From Verrucomicrobiota bacterium (GTDB taxonomy: Bacteria > Verrucomicrobiota > Verrucomicrobiia > Palsa-1439), in contig PLTX01000020.1 of NCBI GenBank assembly GCA_003164675.1, forward strand, positions 1 through 64,000: 64,000 nucleotides of DNA, in the 5' to 3' direction. The notes below the pieces were generated by a model. It ran no database searches and was not told where the DNA came from. It saw only the letters and a list, made by a program, of their open reading frames with translations. The position numbers and the translations under genes were made by a program. Positions 19,862-29,932 of this stretch are shown here, one piece after another (positions within the stretch are counted from its first letter, which is position 1; every line of letters starts with the position of its first letter).

Positions 19862-22123
19862 TTAAAGCGAAGGCCCTGCCAACAGCGAAGCTGAGAATTG
19901 CTCGCTGTGACCCCAAATGGGCACGAGCAGATCTCGTTTTGTCGCACGCACCTGCCGCACGCCCCAAGCCGTGTACCACGCCGCCGACGCAACAAACGCT
20001 CCGCCGCAGTCCGTCCACTCCAGCGGCGCCGCGAAGCCATGACGAGCGTGCAGTTCGGTTTCCAAGTGCTCCCACAACGTACCCGTGGCGGTCCGGCAGA
20101 CATTACGGACACCGGGGAACTGCGCGAACAAATCTTCCGCTGCCGCTCGCGCCTGGACCTTGCTGTGGTGGGTAAGACCCTCGGCCAACGCGACAATCCG
20201 CACCGGATCGCCGGCGCGCGCCCGCCGCAGCACCACCGCTCCCGCTCCTTCGGCGGGAACAAACGCTCCACCACGCCGCAGCCAGCGGACGGCGGCATAG
20301 GCGTCGAGCGCCATCGGATCCAACTCCTCTCCGCTGACGACCAGCACATTTTCGACCAGCCCGTTGGCCAACCAGGTAGCCGCAACATTGAGCGCGCTGA
20401 CCCACGCCGTGTCGTCGGCAACAACCGTGTAGCTCGGTCCCACGACGCCAAGTACGGCCGCAAGGTGGCTCGTCGGTGAGTTGAAAACGGTTTCTGGAAA
20501 GACATTCGGACTGGCGAACCGCTGCCCGTGTTTCACAACGCCTTGATAAAACCTGCCCGTTGGCACCAGCACCCCGGTATGGAACGCGGCCACAATGCCA
20601 AGCGTCGCGGGATTCACACCACCGGCGGCGCCCACCGCCTGTTGAGCGGCGGCCAGCATGAAGACCGTCAACCCGCTGGCCCGACGTAACCGCGGCTCGT
20701 TCTGCCAGCGCGCCAACTCCGGTCGGTTCAAGTCCACGCGCCGTACCGGCCACTCGCGGCCGGCGAGACTCGCCATCCCGCGCGGCTCGCGCTCGGGAAC
20801 CACCATGCCGACTCCGCAAACCGCCATGGGCGGCGGCTTTCGTCCTTCCGAGCTATGCCGATGGGCCGGTGGTCGCTTGGACGCGTAATCTTCGTACCGG
20901 GTCAAGATCAACGCTGTGTTGGAGCCGCCAAAACCGAGATTCACGCTGATTGTCGCCTGCAGCGAGTGACCGCGTTCGCCGCGGGTCACAAGCCGAGCCG
21001 CAACTGCAGGCTCCGCTTGACGGACGTTCAAGTTCGGCGGCAGTTCTCCCGTGCGCAAGACTTGCAGCGCAAACACCGCCTCTGCGGCCCCCGCCGCACC
21101 GAGCGTGTGGCCGATGGCGGCTTTTGTCGAACTGAGCCGTAGTGGCGCGCTGTTACCGAAGACCTCGGCGAACGCTGCGCACTCGCTGGCGTCGTTGAGC
21201 AATGTGCCTGTGCCGTGGGCGTTCAGGTAACCGATGTCGCCCGGCGTGAGTTGCGCCTGATCGAGTGCCCGCCGAATCGCGGCGACCAAAGGCGCGCCCC
21301 CTGGATGGGGCTGGGTCAGGTGATGCACGTCCGTGCTGTGGCCGTAGCCCGCGACCACACCGAGAATGTTCGCGCCGCGTTCGCGGGCGTGGTGCTCCGA
21401 TTCCAACACCAGAAAGGCTGCGGCCTCGCCGAGCATGAGACCCGTCCGCGCCGTATCGAACGGCCGGCACTTGTCGGCACTCATCGCCTGCAGACAATCG
21501 AAACCGACGTAAATCAACTCGGTCAACGGTTCGTAGCCGCCGGTAACTACCAATTCAGCGCGGCCGGAGCGAATCAGGTCGGCGCCATGACCGATGGCGT
21601 TGGCGCCACTTGCACACGCATTGGCAATGATAGCGATGGGGCCGCGAAAGCCGAACTGATCTTGCAGGTCGAGGATTTGACGGTGCGCCTGGTAGTGCGC
21701 CACCTCAAAGACGCGCCCCGGTCCCCGTCGCCCCGCCAGCAACCCACGAACGTAACGCTCCCCCAGCGCCATCGCGCCGCCGGTGGTGCTGACCGAAAGT
21801 GTAAGCTGCGGGAACCGTGAGCGACCGTCGGCGTCCAGCAACCCTGCCGTGGCCAACGCCTCGCGGAAGGCCGGAACTGCAAGCCGCGTCGCCCGCGACC
21901 ATCGCCGCAGGCGGCGCGCGTTGACTTCAGCGAAATCGGGCAACTCGGCCTGCGCGCCGCTCTGGCAGCGGCAACCGGAGACGTCAAAGAGGGTAATCGG
22001 AGCTTGCGCCTCGGCTCCCGCAACGAGGTGTTGCCAGGTGCTCATCACGTCCATGCCGAGCGGCGTGAGAGCGCCGATTCCGGTGACGACGACGGTGGTG
22101 GTGCCCGAGTTACTCATTTCCAT
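19862..22123 (-). CDS. Fused tandem beta-ketoacyl synthase: N-terminal active KS plus C-terminal Cys-less CLF-like KS
   Basis: N half: NACASGANAIGHG, NAHGTGTLLNDASE, KAAIGHTLGAAGA. C half: GPSYTVVADDTAWVSALNVAATWL...VLVVSGEELD without the Cys. Confidence 0.8.
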   Translation of the reverse strand: MEMSNSGTTTVVVTGIGALTPLGMDVMSTWQHLVAGAEAQAPITLFDVSGCRCQSGAQAELPDFAEVNARRLRRWSRATRLAVPAFREALATAGLLDADGRSRFPQLTLSVSTTGGAMALGERYVRGLLAGRRGPGRVFEVAHYQAHRQILDLQDQFGFRGPIAIIANACASGANAIGHGADLIRSGRAELVVTGGYEPLTELIYVGFDCLQAMSADKCRPFDTARTGLMLGEAAAFLVLESEHHARERGANILGVVAGYGHSTDVHHLTQPHPGGAPLVAAIRRALDQAQLTPGDIGYLNAHGTGTLLNDASECAAFAEVFGNSAPLRLSSTKAAIGHTLGAAGAAEAVFALQVLRTGELPPNLNVRQAEPAVAARLVTRGERGHSLQATISVNLGFGGSNTALILTRYEDYASKRPPAHRHSSEGRKPPPMAVCGVGMVVPEREPRGMASLAGREWPVRRVDLNRPELARWQNEPRLRRASGLTVFMLAAAQQAVGAAGGVNPATLGIVAAFHTGVLVPTGRFYQGVVKHGQRFASPNVFPETVFNSPTSHLAAVLGVVGPSYTVVADDTAWVSALNVAATWLANGLVENVLVVSGEELDPMALDAYAAVRWLRRGGAFVPAEGAGAVVLRRARAGDPVRIVALAEGLTHHSKVQARAAAEDLFAQFPGVRNVCRTATGTLWEHLETELHARHGFAAPLEWTDCGGAFVASAAWYTAWGVRQVRATKRDLLVPIWGHSEQFSASLLAGPSL

Positions 22124-22126
22124 GAC

Positions 22127-23506
22127 TCAACGCATCCGCCACAGCGTCCCGAAATATTCCCACAACGGACCGACGATGCCACGTTGGCGCAGCCGCTCCG
22201 CAATGCGAGAGAAGTTCGCCGGCAAGGGACCGGTGATCCAGTTTGGGGCGCGCTCGCCGAATTCGGCCAGTTGTTGCAGCAGTTCCTCTTCGCGTAGCGA
22301 CGGCGAGATATAGTAAACCGGATCGAGCAGATCAGTGTCAGCGGACAGCATCCCTTCGCGTTGGGCGCGGACGAACAACGCTGTACCGGGATAAACGCGC
22401 ATGCCCGCGAAAGCGAAGATGACCGTGCCGGTCAGACGCTGCGAGTTGGCGAAGCCGGTCCGCAACGTCTCCGTCGTCTCGCCCGGCCCGCCGCAGATGA
22501 CGAAGTGGCTGTAATGGACGCGCGCGGCGCGGGCCAGTTCGGACGAGTGGAGGATGTCGGCAAAGGTGAACGTCTTGCCGTACTCGGCGAGCACTTCGTC
22601 GCAGAAACTGTCCGTGCCAAACTCGATGTGCGTTAGCCCGGCCCGCGCCATCAGCGTCATCAGCCCGGCGGTCAGGTTTTTCGGGCGAAGGAAGCAACTC
22701 CACGTGAGATTAACGCGGCGGCGGAGGATGGCGTCGCAGATGTCGGAGACATGGTCGTTGGTGAGATTGAACACCGCGTCGACAATGAACACATGCTTCG
22801 CTCCCTGCCGTTGGATGGCCGCCAATTCTTCGGCGACCGCTTCGGGCGGGCGGCGGTGGTTCTCGCGGCCTTCGATCAGCGGATACGTGCAGAAACAACA
22901 CGGCAGGCCGCAACCGCGTTGGGTCGAGATGTTCAACATCGAACTGTGGCGGAGATAATATTCCACCAAGTGCGGTGGGCGTTCCGCCGGGTCCAAAAAC
23001 GTTGAGCCGTTCGTGTCGCGCGGATTGATGACAATTTGTTCGCCGCGCCGGTACACCAGTCCGGGAATCCCGGCGGGATCGGCACCCGCGGCAAGTGCAG
23101 CGATCAGGCGTTTGAACGCGACTTCGCCCGGGCCGTGGATGCCGTAGTCGGCGCCCGTCAAAGCAAGCAGCCGGTCGGGGAAAATGGAAAATGCAGAACC
23201 ACCGAGGACGATCGGGCGGTTCCACACTTGACGGACCGCCTGGCAAACGTTGACGGCATCGCCGAAATACGTTTGTCGGCTCACGAGTTGGACATCATCT
23301 ACGTTACGCAGTGAGACCCCGACGACGTCCGGCCGGAATTCAACGAGAATGTCTTCAATTGGTTCATCCGGGACCTGACAATCCAGCAGGCGGGTGGCGT
23401 GGCCGGCGCGGCGCAGAGCCGTGTCGAGGTGGGCCAATCCGAGTGGAAAGACCGGGTACGGCTGGTCGCAGCAGTTGTTGCTGATTAACAATACCCGGCT
23501 CGACAT
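22127..23506 (-). CDS. B12-binding domain radical SAM protein
   Basis: MSSRVLLISNNCCDQPYPVFPLGLAHLDTALR..., radical SAM motif CGLPCCFC; start trimmed to ATG 23506. Confidence 0.88.
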   Translation of the reverse strand: MSSRVLLISNNCCDQPYPVFPLGLAHLDTALRRAGHATRLLDCQVPDEPIEDILVEFRPDVVGVSLRNVDDVQLVSRQTYFGDAVNVCQAVRQVWNRPIVLGGSAFSIFPDRLLALTGADYGIHGPGEVAFKRLIAALAAGADPAGIPGLVYRRGEQIVINPRDTNGSTFLDPAERPPHLVEYYLRHSSMLNISTQRGCGLPCCFCTYPLIEGRENHRRPPEAVAEELAAIQRQGAKHVFIVDAVFNLTNDHVSDICDAILRRRVNLTWSCFLRPKNLTAGLMTLMARAGLTHIEFGTDSFCDEVLAEYGKTFTFADILHSSELARAARVHYSHFVICGGPGETTETLRTGFANSQRLTGTVIFAFAGMRVYPGTALFVRAQREGMLSADTDLLDPVYYISPSLREEELLQQLAEFGERAPNWITGPLPANFSRIAERLRQRGIVGPLWEYFGTLWRMR

Positions 23507-23646
23507 GCGCCTTCTTCCTCCCTCACCATCGCATTTTAGAAACTGAACAATAGAAAGCAACACCGAACCCATGGCAGCCGGTGTTCGATAATCCGATTGC
23601 CTCGATTTTGAGCGCGCCCTAGTCTGCAAACCGAGTAAGGTGAGTC

Positions 23647-24684
23647 ATGCGTGCCCTGCTGGTATCACCGCAGTTTCCTAAAAACATGTGGACTTACGAA
23701 CGGGCGCTGGCGTTGATCAAACGCAAGTCGGCGCTGCCGCCGCTGAGTCTGGTCACCGTAGCCGCGCTCTTGCCCGAGGACTGGGAATTCAAGCTGATCG
23801 ATCGCAACGTGCGTCCGGCGACGGAGGCGGAATGGGACTGGGCAGAAATCGTATTAATCAGTGCGATGACCACGCAGAAACAGCATGGGTATCCATTCTG
23901 CTTTCAAACCGAGGCGTCGGTGGATTTGGCCGACGACCCGGAACTCCTTGATCTGATGTCCGTTTGCAACTTCAACAGCGTGTTCCTCGGCGTGGAGACG
24001 CCCGACCAGGCCAGTCTTACGGCGGCCCACAAGACTCAGAACACACGCCGATCGCTTGACGAAGCGGTCGAAAAGATCACACGCGCCGGGCTCTGTGTCA
24101 TGGGCGGATTCATCATCGGTTTCGACGGCGAACAACCCGGCACGGGCGAACGCATCTACGATTTTGTCGAGCGAAACTCAATCCCGACCACGCTGTTTTC
24201 CATGCTGCAAGCGCTGCCACACACGGCGTTGTGGCACCGGCTGCGGCGGGAAGGTCGGCTAATCGGGGAAGACGGGCGGCTGAACCAGGACACGCTCATG
24301 AATTTCATTCCCACCCGGCCAATCCAGGAAGTCGCCAGCGAATACGTCGAAACCACGTGGAAGCTTTACGATCCGTGTCGCTTTATGGACCGCACATACC
24401 GGCACTTCTTGATGTTGGGTCTCCCACGCTGGCACCCCTCAGAACGGATCAAGGTCAAGCACAGTTGGAGCGACATTCGCGCGTTATTGACGATGTGTTG
24501 GAGGCAGGGCGTGAAACGCAAGACCCGCTGGAAGTATTGGCACCACCTTTTCAGTCTTCTGCGGCGAAATCCCCGCGTGGCGGGCCATTACATCTGCGTC
24601 TCCGCTCACATCGAGCACTTCCTCTGGTATCGGCAGCAAACGCGTCATAAAATCGGGGCGCTGGTCGCGGCCGGCCCCGTGTGA
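23647..24684 (+). pseudogene. B12-binding/radical SAM protein (DUF4070-type C-terminus) with in-frame internal deletion of the radical SAM core
   Basis: N-terminal MRALLVSPQFPKNMWTYERALALIKRKSALPPLSLVTVAALLP...VLISAMTTQKQ runs directly into GYPFCFQTEASVDLADDPELLDLM; no CxxxCxxC anywhere. Confidence 0.7.
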
Positions 24685-24741
24685 TCAAAAAACTCGTCCT
24701 TGCTGAGTTTCCTCAGGCAGTATCGCGGCGAAGAACATCCC

Positions 24742-24915
24742 ATGCCCTGGAAGCGAATGCCGGCCTACATCACCGGCAGCGTCAACGTAGACCGGTTACG
24801 GAGAATCGAGTACCCGCTCGAGAAGAACCGCGTCCTGCATAGCGATGAGATTGTGCCAGCCGCGTCAATAGCAGCAGGTTCCCGAACTGCCAGAGGAAAA
24901 GGTCAGGCAACATGA
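24742..24915 (+). pseudogene. Possible N-terminal remnant of an IS-associated integrase-core protein
   Basis: MPWKRMPAYITGSVNVDRLRRIEYPLEKNRVLHSDEI resembles the N-termini (ITGSVN..LL.R.EYL..ENR.LR.QI) of rve-domain proteins; ends shortly after. Confidence 0.4.
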
Positions 24916-25138
24916 TGTGACTGACGTCTGAGTTGTCAGGGTTTCCCGCAAAAAACATCTTGCCTTCCACGACTGCGCAGACGTATAAGCCAAATGTTAC
25001 CCCGTTTGTGGGGCTCACGTCTTGGCCCCTACATGGCGTTCCGTCTGCGCGAGGCTAGGAATTCGTTGCAAAGCGGAATGCGAGGCACCGCGTAATGGAG
25101 GCGTTCAAATCTCGGAAATGGCCTAACCATCATGGCAG

Positions 25139-25366
25139 ATGTCACTTTTTGGGCTTCTGTTGCTGGCCGTGGCATTATCCGGCCGGGCAGCACCCGCCAC
25201 ATCTTTCGCGGCTTCGTCTATCGCCGTAATTGCCAGCGAAGGGACCCACACTCTCGCATTGAAATTGGACGGCACGGTTTGGGCGTAGGGATACAATTAC
25301 CACGGTCAATTGGGCGATGGAACGCATATCGAGCGCAAAACTTCAGGTGAGTGCTCGTCCGAATGA
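25139..25366 (+). pseudogene. RCC1-repeat protein remnant: signal peptide plus one RCC1 repeat with in-frame TAG
   Basis: MSLFGLLLLAVALSGRAAPATSFAASSIAVIASEGTHTLALKLDGTVWA*GYNYHGQLGDGTHIERKTSGECSSE*; stop at 25286-25288 replaces the expected Trp. Confidence 0.75.
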
Positions 25367-25486
25367 ATGGTCCGCGATGGTCGCGGGGCCCAAGTCATAT
25401 GGGAAATGTCGGTTGAAGACCCGAACACGGTGTGAATGGCAACTGATTAAGGACGAAGCGACAGCACCGGACCAGAGAGAGAAAAC

Positions 25487-27004
25487 ATGAACCCACTGAT
25501 TTATTCCGCACTGATCGTTTTGTATGTCGTGGCGATGTTGGCCGTTGGGTATTGGTGCATGAAACGCACCAAGAACGTCGGCGACTTCTTTCTGGGGGGG
25601 CGCACGCTCGGACCCTGGATGAGCGCGTTCGCTTATGGCACCACCTATTTCTCGGCAGTGCTCTTCATCGGCTACGCCGGCCGGCTGGGCTGGGGTTTCG
25701 GCATCCAGACGATGTGGATCGTGCTCGGCAACACGTTCGTCGGCACGCTGTTGGCGTGGTTCGTCCTCGCCGGGCGCACCCGTGACATGACCGTCCGGCT
25801 CAAAGCGCTGACCATGCCCGAATTCCTCCGGGCGCGGTACCAGAGCATGCCGCTGCAGATCATGGGTGCGCTTGTGGTCTTTGTGTTTCTGGTACCGTAT
25901 TCGGCATCGGTGTACATGGGCCTGAGTTATCTTTTCCAGAAAACGCTCGGGCTACAGTACAATCAGGCGCTCGTCTTTCTTGCCGCATTGACGGGCGTTT
26001 ACCTCGTCATGGGCGGCTATTTTGCCGTCGCGGTCAGCGACTTTATCCGGGGCATCGTCGAGTTCCTGGGTGTTGCCATCATGGTCTTTTTGCTGGTGGG
26101 AATGAAGGGGGGACTCGGGGCCAGCTTTGCCGCATTGCTGGATCCGAAATACATGCCCGCCCTCCACGCGCCGCCGCCGCCCACGGGACCTCCCTTCCCC
26201 GGCTGGGTGACGCTGTGGTCGCTCGTGTTGATCACCAGCTTCGGCCCGTGGGCGCTGCCGCAGATGGTGCAGAAGTTCTATTCCATCCGGAGCAAGGCGG
26301 ACGTAAAACGCGCCATGCTCATTGCCACGATCTTTGCGCTGTTCATGTCCTTTGGCGCCTACTACAGCGGCGCGCTGACGCATCTGTTCTTCACCAACCC
26401 CAAGACCGACCTGGCGCCGATTGTCGATGCCGCCACCAAGAAGCCGAACCTCGACCTGCTGATGCCATTCTTCATCACGACCTACGTCCCGTCATGGCTC
26501 GTGCTGGTCATCCTGTTGATGGTGTTTTCGGCGTCGATGTCGAGCCTGTCGTCGCTGGTGCTGGTGAGCAGTTCGGCCATCGCCATCGATATCTACGGCG
26601 CCTTCGGCAAGCGCGATGAGAAGCAAAGGCAGACCATGCTGCTGCTGCGCGCGCTCTGCGCCGTGTTCGTGATCCTGTCGCTTCTCATTGCGCTGAGCAG
26701 GGTGGATGTGATCGTGAACCTGATGGTGATCGCCTGGGGCGCATTGAGCGGTGCGTTTCTGGCGCCGTATCTGTACGGCCTTTTCTGGCGGCGCGCGACC
26801 AAAGCCGGCGCCTATGCCGGCATGATTTCGGGAGTCGGCACGGCTGTCGGTTTGTTCTGCTATTGGGGCAAGCCTCACATTCCCGTGTCGGCCGCGATTG
26901 CGATGCTTGTGCCGCTGCTGGTAATGCCTGTTGTCAGCCTTCTCACATCGCCGCCCGACGGGGCACATCTGGCGAAGTGTTTTCCCGCTGTGAAAGGGAA
27001 GTAA
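25487..27004 (+). CDS. Sodium:solute symporter family protein
   Basis: SSS signature (KRTKNVGDFFLGGRTLGPWMSAFAYGTTYFSAVLFIGYAG), about 13 TM segments. Confidence 0.92.
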   Translation: MNPLIYSALIVLYVVAMLAVGYWCMKRTKNVGDFFLGGRTLGPWMSAFAYGTTYFSAVLFIGYAGRLGWGFGIQTMWIVLGNTFVGTLLAWFVLAGRTRDMTVRLKALTMPEFLRARYQSMPLQIMGALVVFVFLVPYSASVYMGLSYLFQKTLGLQYNQALVFLAALTGVYLVMGGYFAVAVSDFIRGIVEFLGVAIMVFLLVGMKGGLGASFAALLDPKYMPALHAPPPPTGPPFPGWVTLWSLVLITSFGPWALPQMVQKFYSIRSKADVKRAMLIATIFALFMSFGAYYSGALTHLFFTNPKTDLAPIVDAATKKPNLDLLMPFFITTYVPSWLVLVILLMVFSASMSSLSSLVLVSSSAIAIDIYGAFGKRDEKQRQTMLLLRALCAVFVILSLLIALSRVDVIVNLMVIAWGALSGAFLAPYLYGLFWRRATKAGAYAGMISGVGTAVGLFCYWGKPHIPVSAAIAMLVPLLVMPVVSLLTSPPDGAHLAKCFPAVKGK

Positions 27005-27061
27005 TCAACCAACCCGGAACCCTGAAGCAAAGTTTCAAACCAACGAAAGGATGAACCTGCG

Positions 27062-28600
27062 ATGAGAACCACAACACTCCCGTTAGCGGCGGCTTTGCTG
27101 GCGTTCGCGTTTGTCGCGACCACCGCGCCGGCCCAAACAACGGCTGCAATAAAGGCGCCGGACACGTCCAGCACGGGGCCGGCGGCGGCGAAGCCCGGCA
27201 CGTTTGATGACATCGTCAAACAGATCAAGAACCCCACCGACTGGCTATCTTGGGGCGGCGATATCCGCGTCCGCAACGAGTACTACAACAACATCGTCAG
27301 TCTGAGCTCAGCCAGTGCGATTAGTGAACAAGACGTCGTCCGGTATCGCGGACGGGTTTGGACTTCCCTCACTCCGGTGACGAACGTCACCTTCAACAGT
27401 CGGGTTACGGCGGAACCATGGTTGTCGATCAAGCCATCCTTTACCACAGCCGACACCGGGAATAGCGGGATGGAATGGCGCTATGGCATCGTGGACAACC
27501 TGAACATGAAGTTGAACAACATGTTCAACCTGCCGCTGACACTCATCGCCGGGCGCCAGGACATCATGCTGGGTGATTACTACGACTGGTGGCTGGTGTC
27601 GGACGGCACCCCGGGCGATGGGTCCAAGACGTTCTTTCTGGACAGTATCCGTCTGAGCGGCGAGGCCAAGGGGATCAAGACCAAGTTCGACCTGATCTAC
27701 ATCTACCAGAACGCCAAACCGGACGGTATGCTGCCGATCATCGGCAGTTCCAGTTATGTGCACCCTGACCTCAATGTCCGCACCGACTACCAACTGACCG
27801 AGCAGAACGAGCAGGGCGTCGTTGCTTATGTTTCTAACACCTCGATCAAGAACACCCAGCTCGACGGCTACTTTATTTACAAGCGGGATGACCGGCAAAC
27901 CTTCGAGAGATTGGGCGCCGATAGGGTCTACGGCGACAACGCCAACATCTACACGCTCGGCGGCAAGGTCACCGGCACGCCAGAGGAGCACTGGCAGTAT
28001 TCGGCCGAAGGCGCCTACCAGCTCGGCAACAAACAGGACACCATCCTCGGAACCTTCGCCGACCGCGACATTGAGGCCTATGCCGGCAAAGGCAAACTCA
28101 CCTATCTGTTCAAGGATCAGTTCAATTGCCAACTCGCCTTGAACGGCGAGTATCTTTCCGGTGACAATCCCAAGACCACCGGCCACGACGAGATGTTCGA
28201 TATCCTCTGGGGACGCTGGCCCCGCTGGAGCGAACTCTACATCTACTCTTACATCGAGGAAACCGGCGGCAAGATCGCCCAGATGAACAACCTGATCCGT
28301 TTCGGACCAAGCTGGACTTGCACCCCGATCAAGGGTCTGACCGCGAGCCTCATGTACAACGCGCTGTTTGCTCCCGAGGACACGCCGACGCGCGACATAA
28401 CCGGCACCAGCAGCTCGAACCCCGAAGAGTTCAGCAAGGATGGCAATTTCCGCGGTCACTATCTGCAAGCCGTGTTGAAGCATAAATTCAACGACCACGT
28501 CAGTGCTCACCTGTGGGGTGAGTGGATCTGGGAAGGCAATTATTACGCGCAACGCAATTTGATGACTTTTCTGCGTGCGGAAGTGATGTTCACCTTCTAA
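27062..28600 (+). CDS. Outer-membrane porin-like protein (alginate-export-like)
   Basis: Signal peptide, WLSWGGDIRVRNEYYNN, beta-strand periodicity, terminal ...AEVMFTF. Confidence 0.65.
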   Translation: MRTTTLPLAAALLAFAFVATTAPAQTTAAIKAPDTSSTGPAAAKPGTFDDIVKQIKNPTDWLSWGGDIRVRNEYYNNIVSLSSASAISEQDVVRYRGRVWTSLTPVTNVTFNSRVTAEPWLSIKPSFTTADTGNSGMEWRYGIVDNLNMKLNNMFNLPLTLIAGRQDIMLGDYYDWWLVSDGTPGDGSKTFFLDSIRLSGEAKGIKTKFDLIYIYQNAKPDGMLPIIGSSSYVHPDLNVRTDYQLTEQNEQGVVAYVSNTSIKNTQLDGYFIYKRDDRQTFERLGADRVYGDNANIYTLGGKVTGTPEEHWQYSAEGAYQLGNKQDTILGTFADRDIEAYAGKGKLTYLFKDQFNCQLALNGEYLSGDNPKTTGHDEMFDILWGRWPRWSELYIYSYIEETGGKIAQMNNLIRFGPSWTCTPIKGLTASLMYNALFAPEDTPTRDITGTSSSNPEEFSKDGNFRGHYLQAVLKHKFNDHVSAHLWGEWIWEGNYYAQRNLMTFLRAEVMFTF

Positions 28601-28615
28601 AGTCGTCCCGACACA

Positions 28616-29911
28616 ATGACGTACTGGGATCAGAAAACCGAAACCATCGAACGCGCCGCCCTGGAGGCGCTTCAGTTGAAGCGCCTCCAGGCGATCGTGC
28701 GCCGCGTGGCCCGCAAGGTGCCGTTCTATCAGCGGAAACTTGCTGATTGCGGCGTCCAGCCGCGCGACATCCGTTCGCTGGCCGACTTGCGGCGGCTGCC
28801 GTTCACCACCAACACCGACTTGCGGGACACCTATCCCACCGGCTTGCTGGCCATCCCGTCCGAGGACGTGTTGCGGCTGCACACGTCCAGCGGCACCACG
28901 GGCAAACCGAAGGCGCTGTTTTTCTCGCGCCGGGACGTGGACAACGCCGCCGAGTTGATGGCGCGCTGCCTGGTCATGACCGGCGTGACCCATCGAGACG
29001 TGCTCCAAAACATGATGACCTACGGCCTGTTTACCGGCGCATTGGTCATGCACTACGGCGCGGAAAAAGTCGGTTGCCTGGTGATTCCGGCCGGACCGGG
29101 CAACTCCGAGAAACAACTGCTATTGATGCAGGATTTCCGCACGACGGTCATTCACGTTACGCCGAGCTACGCGCTGTACCTCGCCGACTTCATGGAGAAG
29201 AAAGGCGTCGATCCGCGCCGCGACCTGGCGTTGCGCAAGGCATTTGTCGGCGCGGAATCGTACACGGAGGAAACGCGGCGCAAAATCGAACAGGCGCTGG
29301 GGATCGACGTATATAATTCCTACGGGCTGTCGGAGATGAACGGTCCCGGCATCGCCTTCGAGTGCGAACACAAGTGCGGGATGCACATTTGGGAAGACAA
29401 TTTCCTCATCGAGATTATTGACCCGCGGACCGGCGAACCGCTGCCGGACGGACAAACGGGGGAGTTGGTGCTGACCGCCCTGTGCCGGGAAGCGATGCCG
29501 TTGTTGCGGTACCGCACACGCGACATCACGTCGATCATTCCCGGACCCTGTTCGTGCGGCCGCACTCACCGGCGCCTCCACCGCATGACGGGCCGCTCCG
29601 ACGACATGCTGATCGTGCGCGGCGTGAACATCTACCCGCAACAGATTGAACGCGTGTTGATGAGCCTGCCCAGCGTGGGACGAAACTATCAGATCGTGCT
29701 CGAAGGGCTGGACGAAATGACAATCAATGTCGAACTGGCCGAAGCCGGGTTCGATGGCCACGTCGAACACCTGACCCGCCTCCAATCTGAGATTGTGGAT
29801 CGGTTGCGGGCGGAGATTTTGACCAAACCCAAAGTGCATCTTGTGCCACCGGGCACGTTGCCGGTCAGCGAAGGCAAGGCCAAACGGGTCATCGACAACC
29901 GGTCGCTCTAG
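28616..29911 (+). CDS. paaK: Phenylacetate-CoA ligase family (copy 1)
   Basis: [53 protein letters not shown]. Confidence 0.92.
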   Translation: MTYWDQKTETIERAALEALQLKRLQAIVRRVARKVPFYQRKLADCGVQPRDIRSLADLRRLPFTTNTDLRDTYPTGLLAIPSEDVLRLHTSSGTTGKPKALFFSRRDVDNAAELMARCLVMTGVTHRDVLQNMMTYGLFTGALVMHYGAEKVGCLVIPAGPGNSEKQLLLMQDFRTTVIHVTPSYALYLADFMEKKGVDPRRDLALRKAFVGAESYTEETRRKIEQALGIDVYNSYGLSEMNGPGIAFECEHKCGMHIWEDNFLIEIIDPRTGEPLPDGQTGELVLTALCREAMPLLRYRTRDITSIIPGPCSCGRTHRRLHRMTGRSDDMLIVRGVNIYPQQIERVLMSLPSVGRNYQIVLEGLDEMTINVELAEAGFDGHVEHLTRLQSEIVDRLRAEILTKPKVHLVPPGTLPVSEGKAKRVIDNRSL

Positions 29912-29932
29912 CACCGGAAAGGAAACCACACC

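Noticed and set aside
22941-22962. gttcaacatcgaactgtgg resembling the leader sequence at 48.4/50.6 kb
   Set aside because: Short chance similarity inside the radical SAM coding sequence; no extension of the match
27308-29116. 602-aa minus-strand ORF antisense to the porin and paaK
   Set aside because: Shadow ORF; sense genes are well supported and the antisense product has no domain signature
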